This document shows positions 1-8,000 of a stretch of DNA of 41,730 nucleotides, in pieces; position 1 is the stretch's first letter; every line of letters starts with the position of its first letter. This stretch comes from Cyanobacterium sp. T60_A2020_053. GTDB taxonomy: Bacteria; Cyanobacteriota; Cyanobacteriia; Cyanobacteriales; Cyanobacteriaceae. The DNA is taken from positions 1 through 41,730 of the forward strand of contig JACYMF010000079.1 of the NCBI GenBank assembly GCA_015272165.1, in the 5' to 3' direction. The position numbers and the translations under genes are program-made. Under the pieces are notes generated by a model. That model saw only the letters and a program-made list of their open reading frames with translations, had not been told where the DNA came from and made no database searches.

Positions 1-39
1 GTGAACCAAGAATCCCCCACTATAACCCGTAGGGTTTAG
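1..39 (+). CDS. C-terminal tail of a probable TnpB-type protein (partial)
   Basis: The frame is open from the first base of the window to a TAG at 37-39 and reads VNQESPTITRRV. It lies directly on the hairpin of an IS200/IS605-type right end, where tnpB genes of such elements normally finish. Only 12 residues are visible and they carry no catalytic motif, so the assignment rests on the adjacent transposon end and is inference. Confidence 0.35.
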   Translation: MNQESPTITRRV

Positions 40-54
40 TGGTGGGAGTGTCAA
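8..54 (+). mobile_element. Right end of an IS200/IS605-type element (hairpin plus TCAA)
   Basis: An imperfect hairpin is formed by CCCCCACTATAACCC and GGGTTTAGTGGTGGG around a GTA loop, followed by TCAA at 51-54. Subterminal hairpins rather than terminal inverted repeats, and a TCAA-like cleavage tetranucleotide at the right end, are typical of IS200/IS605 elements (IS608 cuts at TCAA). In TnpB-carrying elements this end also encodes the 3' part of the guide (omega/reRNA), whose guide would be the DNA just after position 54. The rest of the element lies outside the window. Confidence 0.55.
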
Positions 55-93
55 AGTTAAAGCTATTTAGGTGATGAAACAAAGTCAAATTTA

Positions 94-405
94 ATGGAAA
101 ATCAACAGTACGAACAAGAAAGTATCCATAATAAATTAAAACCTCTCACTGAAGAAATTTTGGCTTTAGCGGAAAATTCTCAGGATAATTGTTTAGAGTT
201 GATCCATATTTTACGAGAAATTGAGTTTTTACATCGTAATATTGTTAATGATTTTTTAAGTGCTTCTTTACCAGAAACCCGTCATCATCTTTACATTTTA
301 TTGCGTCACATTGAGGAAGAGGGCGGATGGCCTTATATTCCCCGTTTTCGCATCAAAAATTTATGTGAAAAGTTATTGATGGAAGAAGAAACTACTAAGT
401 TGTAA
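94..405 (+). CDS. Conserved hypothetical protein, 103 aa
   Basis: This is a small, soluble, mostly helical protein with no signal peptide or membrane segment. It is acidic in the N-terminal half and has a distinctive end containing GGWPYIPRFRIKNLCEKLL at about residues 77-95. I cannot assign it to a named family; it looks like a cyanobacterium-restricted hypothetical. The ATG at 94 follows an A/T-rich leader without a clear Shine-Dalgarno sequence. The gene sits between a transposon end (up to 54) and a small inverted-repeat element whose 6-bp target duplication begins one base after the TAA stop, so the insertion spared the coding region exactly. Confidence 0.7.
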   Translation: MENQQYEQESIHNKLKPLTEEILALAENSQDNCLELIHILREIEFLHRNIVNDFLSASLPETRHHLYILLRHIEEEGGWPYIPRFRIKNLCEKLLMEEETTKL

Positions 406-411
406 TAATTA

Positions 412-665
412 GGGGTTGCTGAAAAAGTGCAATGGTGAGGTGAAGGGCAAAGGGCAACGGGCAAAGGTTTCAATGCTTATAAATCAAAGACTTTAGCAAA
501 GTGGTTAGTTTTCCTAAATTGCTCATTTGTGTCAATTTTTTTTGATTATAGAGATCAGAAATACAGATTTTTTTGGCTAAAAAAGATTATTTTTTGCACT
601 TTTTTTTATGTAAATTACGCTAAAAACCCTTGTTTAACAAAGGTTTTGATTTATTCAGAAAACCC
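412..665 (-). mobile_element. MITE-like element, family 1 copy A
   Basis: A 254-bp non-coding element with inverted ends GGGGTTGCTGAAAAAG (412) and, at the other end, CTGAATAAATCAAAACC read on the minus strand. It is flanked by a direct duplication TAATTA at 406-411 and 666-671. It is homologous in inverted orientation to the elements at 2818-3074 and 29235-29585. A heptamer array built on GGGCAAA (about 443-466) sits near one end. There is no transposase, so movement would need a related full-length element elsewhere. Confidence 0.75.
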
Positions 666-673
666 TAATTATT

Positions 674-705
674 GTTGGGTTGCGCTAATGCTTAACCCAA
701 CCTAC
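674..705. repeat. REP-like palindromic sequence
   Basis: GTTGGGTTGCG and its complementary arm AACCCAACCTAC form a hairpin. The same arms occur at 10067-10097 and 10145-10173 next to the RAYT transposase, so this is likely a dispersed REP copy mobilised by that family of enzyme. Confidence 0.65.
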
Positions 706-737
706 AGATTATTGAATAATACAGATTATTGAATAAT
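704..737. repeat. Tandem duplication of a 17-bp unit
   Basis: ACAGATTATTGAATAAT occurs twice head to tail (704-720 and 721-737), overlapping the end of the REP arm. It is intergenic, with no evident function. Confidence 0.8.
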
Positions 738-800
738 AAAGAATTTAAAACTCCATTTTTTAAGACGTGAACAAATTTAACCTTTGCCCTTTGAAAAAGA

Positions 801-1934
801 TTATCTTCGGGGGAGGAAAACCATCGGGTCTTTGGCTTTGCCGTCTCGGTGAATTTCAAAATGGAGATGAGGACCTGTACTAAATCCTGTACTACCCATG
901 TCAGAGATGTGTTGCCCTTGTCTAACTTGTTGCCCACGGCGCACTCTCAGGCGTTGATTATGAGCATAAAGAGTAATTGAACCGTCAGGATGTTTGATTT
1001 TAACGAGGTTGCCAAAACCGCCAGAGTTCCAACCTGCGGTAATTACTTCGCCATCGGCAGCCGCCACTACGGGAGTGCCTACGGGGGCAGCTACGTCAAT
1101 GCCACGGTGCATTCTACCCCAGCGCCAACCGTAACCAGAGGTAAAAGTGCCTTTAGCGGGCCAAATATAGCCATTGAAAGGTTTTTCTGCGTCAGGGAGA
1201 TATTGTTCAGGGGAATTAAATTGGTTGGGAAAATCTGGGGAGGTAATTTCAATGGAGGGGGGCATACTACTGGGGTTATAAAAGTCCACTTGTATGGGTA
1301 TGGAAGCCATTACTTCTTGACTGTTGCTAATATTTTTAGGGCTAATATTTTTATTGGCAACGTCAGCAGAGAAGTTTATTTCTTCCGGATTGGTAATTAA
1401 TCTCGGCTCGTCTGGAGTGCTGTTGACGGGGTCATTTTCTTGAAAACTAACGGTGGTGGGCGCTGGGGAAACGGTTAAAGGAATGCTTGGCGCTGGAGAG
1501 TTTACAGGAATGGTAATACTAGGGGCTTCTCTTTCTTGATATTGGATAGGAATGGGGATGGGGGTATTATCAGCAATGGTTATGACTGGTTGAGGGGCGC
1601 TGGGGTTAATATTCGTTAAATTATGGAGTGTTTTATCGGGGATTGAGTCAAGGTTAATTAAGGATGCAAGTTGAGGTTTTTCATTGGCACTAACCAGATT
1701 GTGCAAACGGCGGTTACTGGCAATGGTTAATTCTTGCGGTGCGAGGTTGTGTAGATTGGTGCTGAGGGCTTCAACGTTTATCGCCCCTGTAGCAGACATG
1801 GGATTATCGGGGGGAATAGATAAATCAATATCTCTAACCACTGTAGCTTGGGCAGTAGTGGGATTAATAATTAAGCCGAGGGCTAAAACGCATATCCCTG
1901 CAGATAGGTTTTGATGGTTATTAAAAAGTTTCAT
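801..1934 (-). CDS. M23-family metallopeptidase, secreted, with proline-rich linker
   Basis: The protein is predicted to cut peptidoglycan peptide bridges in the periplasm or cell wall. Starting at the ATG at 1934 (MKLFNNHQN) gives a lysine-bearing n-region and a hydrophobic signal stretch ending near TAQA, preceded by an AGGAAC ribosome site; an upstream ATG at 1994 would put 20 extra residues before the signal. The C-terminal third is a LytM/M23 domain with the zinc motif HRGIDVA (about residue 277) and HLHFEIH (about residue 357). Between the two lies a long proline/serine/threonine-rich stretch with repeated SPAP-type segments, partly encoded by copies of the GGGCGCTG octamer (1458 and 1595). 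No LysM repeat is evident. Whether it is an active amidase/endopeptidase or an envelope regulator of the NlpD type cannot be told, but both zinc motifs are intact. Confidence 0.88.
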   Translation of the reverse strand: MKLFNNHQNLSAGICVLALGLIINPTTAQATVVRDIDLSIPPDNPMSATGAINVEALSTNLHNLAPQELTIASNRRLHNLVSANEKPQLASLINLDSIPDKTLHNLTNINPSAPQPVITIADNTPIPIPIQYQEREAPSITIPVNSPAPSIPLTVSPAPTTVSFQENDPVNSTPDEPRLITNPEEINFSADVANKNISPKNISNSQEVMASIPIQVDFYNPSSMPPSIEITSPDFPNQFNSPEQYLPDAEKPFNGYIWPAKGTFTSGYGWRWGRMHRGIDVAAPVGTPVVAAADGEVITAGWNSGGFGNLVKIKHPDGSITLYAHNQRLRVRRGQQVRQGQHISDMGSTGFSTGPHLHFEIHRDGKAKDPMVFLPRR

Positions 1935-2398
1935 AATTTTTGTTCCTGTTGCTAAGTTATAGTTAAATAGTCGGACAGAAAACCACAGATACAATATTTA
2001 CTGTGAAATCACTATCGTCATGGTAAAAAGTAATGTTTGATAAAGTCACAACTAAATGTTAACTCAATTTATCAGTTAATGTGCATCTTTGATCACAAAA
2101 AGAGGATTAGATTGCAAGGTATTTATCTTTTCATAAGTTGCTCAATATCTTGTTAAATCTAAGATTAGAATATCCCAGCGCCCTCCCCACTATATTTGAT
2201 TAAAATTTCTTATCAATCAACCGAATTACTTATAATATATCTGTCCTTCCCTTTGATTCCATTGCCATTGAAACAAATTTAACCGTTTATTTGTGCATGA
2301 TTATTCTTTTCATCTTTATTGCTATTGTTACAAGGAATACTTAAATATTTTTCGATATAATTAAGAAAAAAATAAGTTATTGTTGTTGTATTTTTATC
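1935..2398. other. Intergenic region, divergent promoters expected
   Basis: This 464-bp gap separates the minus-strand peptidase from the plus-strand ferredoxin gene, so it should hold both promoters. It is A/T-rich, has an octamer copy CAGCGCCC at 2176-2183 in the form CCCAGCGCCCTCCCCAC, and a near-palindrome at 2080-2097. I see no reading frame or RNA gene in it. Confidence 0.5.
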
Positions 2399-2767
2399 AT
2401 GACTCGAACCTATCAAGTTACTATTCATAATCGGCAGGAAAACACTGTCAAAACTATTACTGTTCCTGAAAATCAATACATTTTAACTACCGCAGAGGAT
2501 CAGAGTGTTAAACCGCCTTTTTCCTGTCGAAATGGTGCTTGTACTACTTGTGCAGTAAGGGTAATGGAAGGGGAGATATATCAACCAGAAGCCATGGGTT
2601 TATCTCCGGATTTGCAACGGCGTGGTTATGCTTTATTATGTGTTAGCTATCCTCGCTCTGATTTGGTGGTGGAGACTCAAGATGAAGATGAGGTTTATGA
2701 GTTGCAATTCGGGCGCTATTTTGGTAGGGGTAGAGTGCGCTTTGGTTTTCCCATCGAAGAAGACTAA
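2399..2767 (+). CDS. [2Fe-2S] ferredoxin with C-terminal extension (FdC2-like)
   Basis: A plant-type ferredoxin fold, expected to carry single electrons between photosystem I or reductases and acceptors. The cluster ligands are visible as CRNGACTTC (Cys-X4-Cys-X2-Cys, about residues 42-50) with a fourth Cys in LLCVSYP near residue 79. At 122 residues it is about 25 longer than photosynthetic PetF (about 97). The extension, rich in Arg and Gly (FGRYFGRGRVRFGFPIEED), follows an acidic DEDEVYELQ segment. C-terminally extended ferredoxins of this kind (plant FdC2 and cyanobacterial relatives) are known as a separate, poorly understood group, which is the basis of the subtype call. No reductase gene is adjacent. 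Confidence 0.88.
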   Translation: MTRTYQVTIHNRQENTVKTITVPENQYILTTAEDQSVKPPFSCRNGACTTCAVRVMEGEIYQPEAMGLSPDLQRRGYALLCVSYPRSDLVVETQDEDEVYELQFGRYFGRGRVRFGFPIEED

Positions 2768-2817
2768 GTAAAAAGGGCAAGGGGCAAAGGAAATTATTAT
2801 TTCATAATTCATAATTT

Positions 2818-3074
2818 GGGTCTGCTGAATAAATCAAAACCCCTGTCTAATAAAGGTTTTAAGCACAATAAAACTCAAAAAAAGTGCCAAAAATAATCTT
2901 TTTTCGCCAAAAAATCTGTATTTCTGATACCCTAATCAAAAATTATTGATACAAATGAGCAATTTATGAAAAATAACTATTTGGCTTAACTCTTTAATTG
3001 ATAAGCATTTCACCTGAAACCTGACACCCGACACCTGACACCTCCCCTCACTAAAATACTTTTTCAGCACCCCC
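2818..3074 (+). mobile_element. MITE-like element, family 1 copy B
   Basis: A 257-bp element starting GGGTCTGCTGAATAAATC and ending TTTTTCAGCACCCCC, flanked by a direct 6-bp duplication TAATTT (2812-2817 and 3075-3080). It aligns along its length with copy A (inverted) and copy C. Near the right end it holds a different tandem heptamer, based on CCTGACA (about 3019-3046), in the place where copy A has GGGCAAA units. Confidence 0.8.
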
Positions 3075-3103
3075 TAATTTATTGTCTCCCTACGCTTTTC
3101 TTC

Positions 3104-3562
3104 ATGAAAAAAATTATCCCTTTAATTGTGTGCCTGATGTTAACCCTCAGCGCCTGTCGCCCTAATCCTGAAGGCATAGAAGCAACCATGAGAGAAATAG
3201 TCAGCGCCCACACCCTCAGCGTTATCGTCAATAATCAAGGCTATACTTTGCGTTTAATGGGTTTAGATGTGAAAAAGGAAGAGGACACTCAAATTATTAC
3301 TGACATCAAAAATTTTTTAACTAACAATGGTGAGAAATCTTTACCATCGGTTAAAGTAATTGTGGCTAGTGATTTAGGCAAAAAAGATCGTTTTGGGCGC
3401 ATTTCTGGTTATGTCTGGTGTCAGCAAGGATTTCTTAACCAATTCCTATTGCAACGGGGAAGGGCGCTGGTTAATTTAGATTATACTGACGGCAAATATG
3501 ACCAACAGTTACTTGATGCTCAAACCTATGCTAGAGTAATGAAAATCGGTATCTGGCAATAA
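3104..3562 (+). CDS. Staphylococcal-nuclease-like lipoprotein
   Basis: An SNase (TNase) fold protein, probably anchored to a membrane on its outer face. The N-terminus is a lipoprotein signal with lipobox LSAC and acylated Cys at residue 18. The SNase core shows YTLRLMGLDV (in place of the usual RLxGIDAPE), KDRFGRISGYVW around residue 100 (the conserved D-R-[YF]-G-R segment) and the closing RVMKIGIW. Family members use two Arg and one Glu for Ca-dependent phosphodiester cleavage; the Arg in YTLRL and the RFGR arginines are present, but the Ala-Pro-Glu part of the first motif is replaced by Val-Lys-Lys-Glu, so activity is uncertain. At 152 residues it is complete. The start is the first ATG of the lipoprotein signal, just after the MITE-like element. 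Confidence 0.8.
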   Translation: MKKIIPLIVCLMLTLSACRPNPEGIEATMREIVSAHTLSVIVNNQGYTLRLMGLDVKKEEDTQIITDIKNFLTNNGEKSLPSVKVIVASDLGKKDRFGRISGYVWCQQGFLNQFLLQRGRALVNLDYTDGKYDQQLLDAQTYARVMKIGIWQ

Positions 3563-3617
3563 GACGGAAAGAGCTAGTTTTACTAGACTTTGGATAAATA
3601 AAAAACGATCGCAGGTG

Positions 3618-3734
3618 AAGCAAATATACTTGATGACAGGTGATAAGAAAGATTTAATAAATCTGAAAAAATTTAACAATGTTGCTATTCTTACAGCTAA
3701 AGATGCAGTGGAAATAATTGATATTAGATTTTAG
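3618..3734 (+). pseudogene. Remnant of a PIN-domain toxin (C-terminal piece)
   Basis: In one frame the sequence reads IYLMTGDKKDLINLKKF followed by NNVAILTAKDAVEIIDIRF and a TAG at 3732-3734. This resembles the C-terminal end of PIN-domain toxins, in which a T-G-D-x-K/R-D motif carries a metal-binding Asp and precedes a strand and a helix. No N-terminal PIN half with its first Asp is found upstream, only a short open stretch after the nuclease gene, so it is read as a decayed fragment. No antitoxin gene is next to it. Confidence 0.55.
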
Positions 3735-3898
3735 TTATTGTTAAATTCCATCGCATCTTCTCCCCCTCTACCCTATCACCAAAACCAGCGCCCTTCACCG
3801 TAGTAGAAAATATCCTATAATGTCTGTTATCTGTTCTGGTTTCTACTTTAAAATAATCATTTTAAATTAAAATATGAATAATTTATTATGGAGGCTAA

Positions 3899-4066
3899 TT
3901 GAATTTTGTAACCGCTGAACAGGCAATTAAATCTGTGCAAATTTGCCAAAATCTTTCTGATTTTTATCAAGATATAATCTTATTTCGTTTTGATGAATTA
4001 AAAGGAGAGATTTACATTTTAGCAGGGGAAAATATTGAAATTATTATATATTCAGATGGAAATTAG
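3899..4066 (+). CDS. Small protein, DUF6888-like (55 aa)
   Basis: TTG start at 3899 with a GGAGG ribosome site at 3890-3894; a TAA lies directly in frame before it, so no longer form is possible. The product begins MNFVTAEQAIKSVQICQNLS and ends with a region reading LKGEIYILAGENIEIIIYS, a pattern I associate with the small cyanobacterial DUF6888 family that usually precedes a DUF6887 gene. The stop is followed after 13 bases by the next small gene, so the two are probably co-translated. The function of either family is unknown; a toxin-antitoxin-like relation is possible but not shown. Confidence 0.6.
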   Translation: MNFVTAEQAIKSVQICQNLSDFYQDIILFRFDELKGEIYILAGENIEIIIYSDGN

Positions 4067-4079
4067 GAGTTTTTGCCAA

Positions 4080-4271
4080 ATGAAAACTAATTTTGAAATC
4101 ATGACAAAAGCCGAATTGGGAGCCTATGTATTAAGCCATAAAGATGATGATGAAGCATTAAGGATTTTGATGAGTCGCTGTAGTGGTATTAAATATAAAT
4201 TTGAAAATACAGAAGAAGGTAAGCAACAAATTAAAAATTTAATACAACTGAAAATAGAAGGTAAATTATAA
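4080..4271 (+). CDS. Small protein, DUF6887-like (63 aa)
   Basis: The chosen ATG at 4080 gives MKTNFEIMTKAELGAYVLSH; an alternative ATG lies at 4101 (MTKAEL), and a longer frame from 4035 would overlap the preceding gene. The core MTKAELGAYVLSHKDDDEAL matches the pattern of DUF6887 proteins, small helical cyanobacterial proteins of unknown role encoded next to DUF6888 genes. The C-terminal end is lysine-rich and not conserved to my knowledge. The pairing with the upstream small gene supports both calls. Confidence 0.6.
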   Translation: MKTNFEIMTKAELGAYVLSHKDDDEALRILMSRCSGIKYKFENTEEGKQQIKNLIQLKIEGKL

Positions 4272-4350
4272 TTTGATTACATTCTCTTAACTTTTCACCA
4301 CCCCACCTAAAATGATTAAAAAAGAGTTTAATTTATTAAACGGAATACTG

Positions 4351-4378
4351 TTAGCCGTGTAATGAATTACACGGTGGG
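4351..4378. repeat. 28-bp palindromic repeat, copy 1
   Basis: CCGTGTAAT and ATTACACGG form a perfect 9-bp inverted repeat around GA, with flanks TTAG and TGGG. An inverted copy lies at 36729-36756 and differs only in the two central bases. It is followed immediately by the truncated restriction gene. Confidence 0.8.
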
Positions 4379-5020
4379 TTATGATACCAAATCAATACTC
4401 ATTAGCTTAAAACTAGCGCCCTTCACCCCACCCCAAAATCTCTTACTCCCCTCTCCTGCGGGAGAGGAGAGTTTTGTTAATCTGTCTTGGAGGATTTGGA
4501 ATAACTCCCCTAATCGGCGCCCGGCTTTTTCGGTAACTTCAACTTGGTTATTATTGAAGATAGATTTAACATCCCCTGCCTTCATGAAATTGAAAGCCGA
4601 AGCGCGGGAAGCTAAATCCTCAAGATTAACAATATCAACAGGTTCATCTAATTGTAAATTAAAATCAAATATCCAAAACTGATCAAAATTACAAAGTATT
4701 ACATAACGAGGACGATTAGGCACAAGTCTTGACCAATACTCGAAGGCTTGGGCATAATGTTTACTAAGGTCTTCCCCTCGTTTTTTCATCTCAATGAGTA
4801 GTTTAGGTTTCCAGACTAAATCAGCAAAACCCGTATTTTTTTTCAGACTACCTTTTTTTATCGCTTCCTCGTATGTTGCCCCAGCTTCCAGCGCCCCTCC
4901 ATAACCAAAGGCTTGAAAGAATCGATCAATAAAAATTTGAGCTTCTTTTCTTTCTTGCCCTGTGATGTGTTGCTGACAAAAATTGATAAAATTTTCGAGA
5001 CTATCTTGCTGATTCATCAT
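4379..5020 (-). pseudogene. Truncated MmeI-type (type IIG) restriction enzyme, nuclease domain only
   Basis: MmeI-family enzymes are single proteins of roughly 900 residues combining an N-terminal nuclease, a methyltransferase and a target-recognition domain. Starting at the ATG at 5020 (MMNQQDSLENF), this frame keeps the N-terminal part only, about 190 residues of family-like sequence. The PD-(D/E)xK core is intact: FADLVWKPKLLIEMKK gives Asp67-X9-Glu77-X-Lys79, the same spacing as Asp70/Glu80/Lys82 of MmeI. Family-like sequence continues to about GELFQILQ; then the frame runs into an interspersed repeat (CCCCTCTCCTGCGGGAGAGG, near 4446) and ends as an unrelated tail. No methyltransferase motif follows anywhere in the window. 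It is most likely a dead fragment; retention as a stand-alone nuclease is conceivable. Confidence 0.75.
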
Positions 5021-5077
5021 TGAAGATTGTTTTTCACATTTCAGTAGAGACGTTGCAGACAACATCTCTAAAATAAA

Positions 5078-8000
5078 CTAGCTTAATAATACTTGTCCCT
5101 TAATGAGTTTTTGCGCCGCTTCCAATAACTCATCTTCTAAATAGGGTTTAGTAAAATATGCCTTAGCTCCCAAATCCGCAGCAATACGGCGGTGTTTTTC
5201 AGCGCCCCTCGACGTTACCATAGCCACTGGTAATTTAGATAACTCCTCATCTTGTTGCATCCGCGCCAACAACTCCAAACCATTCATGCGAGGCATTTCA
5301 ATGTCACACAAGAGCAAATCATAGGGAGAACCAGCGGAAATTTTATCCCAAGCATCCTGTCCATCCCTAGCTTGTTCCACCTCATAACCGGCTTTTTTGA
5401 AGGTCATAGACAACATTTCCCGTACCACCACCGAATCATCAATTACCAAGACGAGGGGCGCTGAACTGGTTCTTCTTTTACTTGAATTAGTTTCCTTCTC
5501 CAGATTTTCCGTTATTTTACTTACCTTCAGAGTAGGAACTCTGGTACTATTGGCCAATAACACTTCACCATTAACCATTCTCTGTGCCGAATCAATTAAA
5601 TCCTTATCCACACAAGGCTTAATTAAGTAGGCGGAAGCCCCCAATTCCGCCGCAATTTTTTGATGTCTTTGTGCCCCACGGGAAGACAAAATCGCCACTG
5701 GAATCCTTGCTAACTCCTCATCTTCTTGGATATGTTGTAACAACTCCAAACCATTCATGCGAGGCATTTCAATGTCAGAGAAAATTAAATCACAAGGCAA
5801 ACCAGATTTGAGCTTCTGCCACGCTTCCTGACCATCTCTCGCCTGTTCTACCCGATAACCAGATTTGGAGAAAGTCATGGATAACATCTCTCTCACCGTG
5901 ATAGAGTCATCCACAATCAAGACAAAAGGCTGATTACTACTAGGTGAATCAAACATAGTCGCTTGATTACCACGATTATCAGGGAACATTTCCGACTTAA
6001 CTTTATTACTGAGGTTGCCTTGGGCAATTTCGATCAACTCAATAACATCCCCAATAGCCATGACAATCCCATCACTGCGCACCGTCGCCCCGGCAATACC
6101 CTTAGGTTTCGGTAAAGGTCCAGAGATTTGTTTAATAACGATTTCTTCTTGCCCTAACACCTCATCCACCTGAATAGCTAACAGGTTGTTACCACCTCGT
6201 AAAATGACCACTGGAATAGTTTCATCATCTCCACTGCTGGTGGTATAAACAATACTACGGGTAATTTGACGATTGTAAGTCAAAAGGGAACTAAGGGAAC
6301 GTAAAGGCAACAAGCCATCTTCCCAAGGAATACATTTTTCCCCTTTACTGTTAACTTTAAGATCGCTGATGGCAAAATCTTGGGTATCTTCAATTCCATC
6401 AATGGGAAAGGCGATGCGCGCATTATCATTCAAACAACAAAGCGCTTTACCGATGCTCAAAGTTAGAGGCAGACGGATGGTGAAAGTTGTACCTTGTCCG
6501 GGGGTAGAGTCGATGAATACCGATCCCCTAATTTCATTGAGAGAGTTGCGCACAATATCCAAGCCTACCCCTCTTCCTGCATGGCTATCGGCTTTATCTT
6601 TGGTGGTGAAACCAGCGTTGAACAAAAACTCGTAAACTTCTTGATCTTTCAAGTTTTGAGCTTGGGCTGGGGTAATTAATTTTTGTTGAATTGCCTTTTG
6701 TTTGACTTTGTGAGCATCAATACCTGCCCCGTCATCAGAAATGGAAATTACCGTTTGAGGTCCTTGTAAAAAGGCTCTCACCGTAATGGTTCCCATAGGG
6801 GCTTTGCCGTTAGCTTGTCTTTCTTCGGGCTGTTCGATGCCGTGAGTGACGGAGTTTTTGACGATTTGTAAAAGTGGATCCCAAAGGTGTTCAAGGATCA
6901 TTTTATCGATTAATACGTCTCTTCCTTCTACTTTAAGCTGTACTTGTTTGTTGTAACTTTGAGCGATTTTGCGAATGGGTAGGGGCAAACGGTCGGCATT
7001 CTGAGCAAATGGCACCATTCTTGACTTGTTGATTTGCTCTTGTAGTTGAGTGGTAATTTGCCGTAAATTTCGCCCTAATTGATCTGTTTCATCCACTAGG
7101 AATTGAATATCTGAGGTGGATTCCCTTACCCTGACGATTAATTCGATAATTTCTTGAGAGAGGAGGTGAAATCCCGTAAAGCGATCTAATTCTAATTCGT
7201 CTAATTCAAGGGGATTAGGAGAAGTGGGTTCGTTACTGATAAAACCTGTGGTAGGCACTACGGTATTATTTTTATTTTCTGCCCTCGCCAGTTGCTCTTT
7301 AACGATGGATTGGTTACGTTTTCTACTGTCAATGAGAGCGCCTTCCAGTAAGCTCCTTTCGTACATATCTTGCATACGGGCGCCCACATCACTTAATCCT
7401 TGTACATGGGAGAGGAGATTATCAAGGAATTGTCTTAATTTATCTTGGTCTTCTTCCAGTCTATTTCTTCTTACCACCATTTCCCCAACTAAGTTATTGA
7501 GGTTATCTAGTTGTTTGACTGGTACTCTCATACTTTGTTCAAATACTTGAGCTTTGGCGGTGGAGGGCGCTGGGGTTTTGTTAAGTCGGGCTTTGGGGGC
7601 GCCACTTTTCTCGGCTTGGGCGAGAAGTCGGTCTAAATCGCTTAATTCTGCTTCCAAATTTTCACTTTCGGGATACACTGTAGCGCCCGTCATCGTCATT
7701 TTGGCATTGGCTAATAAGTTATCAGCAATCATCAGTTCTAATTCTTGCCAATTAACTTGCTCTTGTGCTAGATCATGGGTATTAACCAATTTTTCTAATT
7801 CATTGAAGTTATCATAATAGGTAATGGCTAGGCGCGATATTGGAAAATCAATGGTGAGGGTTTTATATTTATGCTCATTTTCTCCCACAATGACTTTATC
7901 CAACTCTTCAAAGTTGTTGTAAATTAGTGGTAAGGCATTTGCCACGGTGAGGGGCGCTGTGATGTCTTCCCAGTCTTCAGCAACTTCTGCTAATGGATCA

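Noticed and set aside
529-732. 67-codon frame inside the family 1 copy A element
   Set aside because: It crosses the element end and a REP sequence, is Phe/Tyr/Asn-rich as expected from A/T-rich DNA, and is not kept in copies B or C.
2080-2097. CRP-like near-palindrome TGTGCATCTTTGATCACA upstream of the ferredoxin and peptidase genes
   Set aside because: The half-sites are 8 bases apart where CRP/SyCRP1 sites have 6, and one half deviates (TGTGC), so I do not call it a site.
3604-3612. Possible HIP1 site (GCGATCGC)
   Set aside because: The sequence is ACGATCGCA, with only seven of eight bases matching; I found no exact HIP1 octamer in the window.
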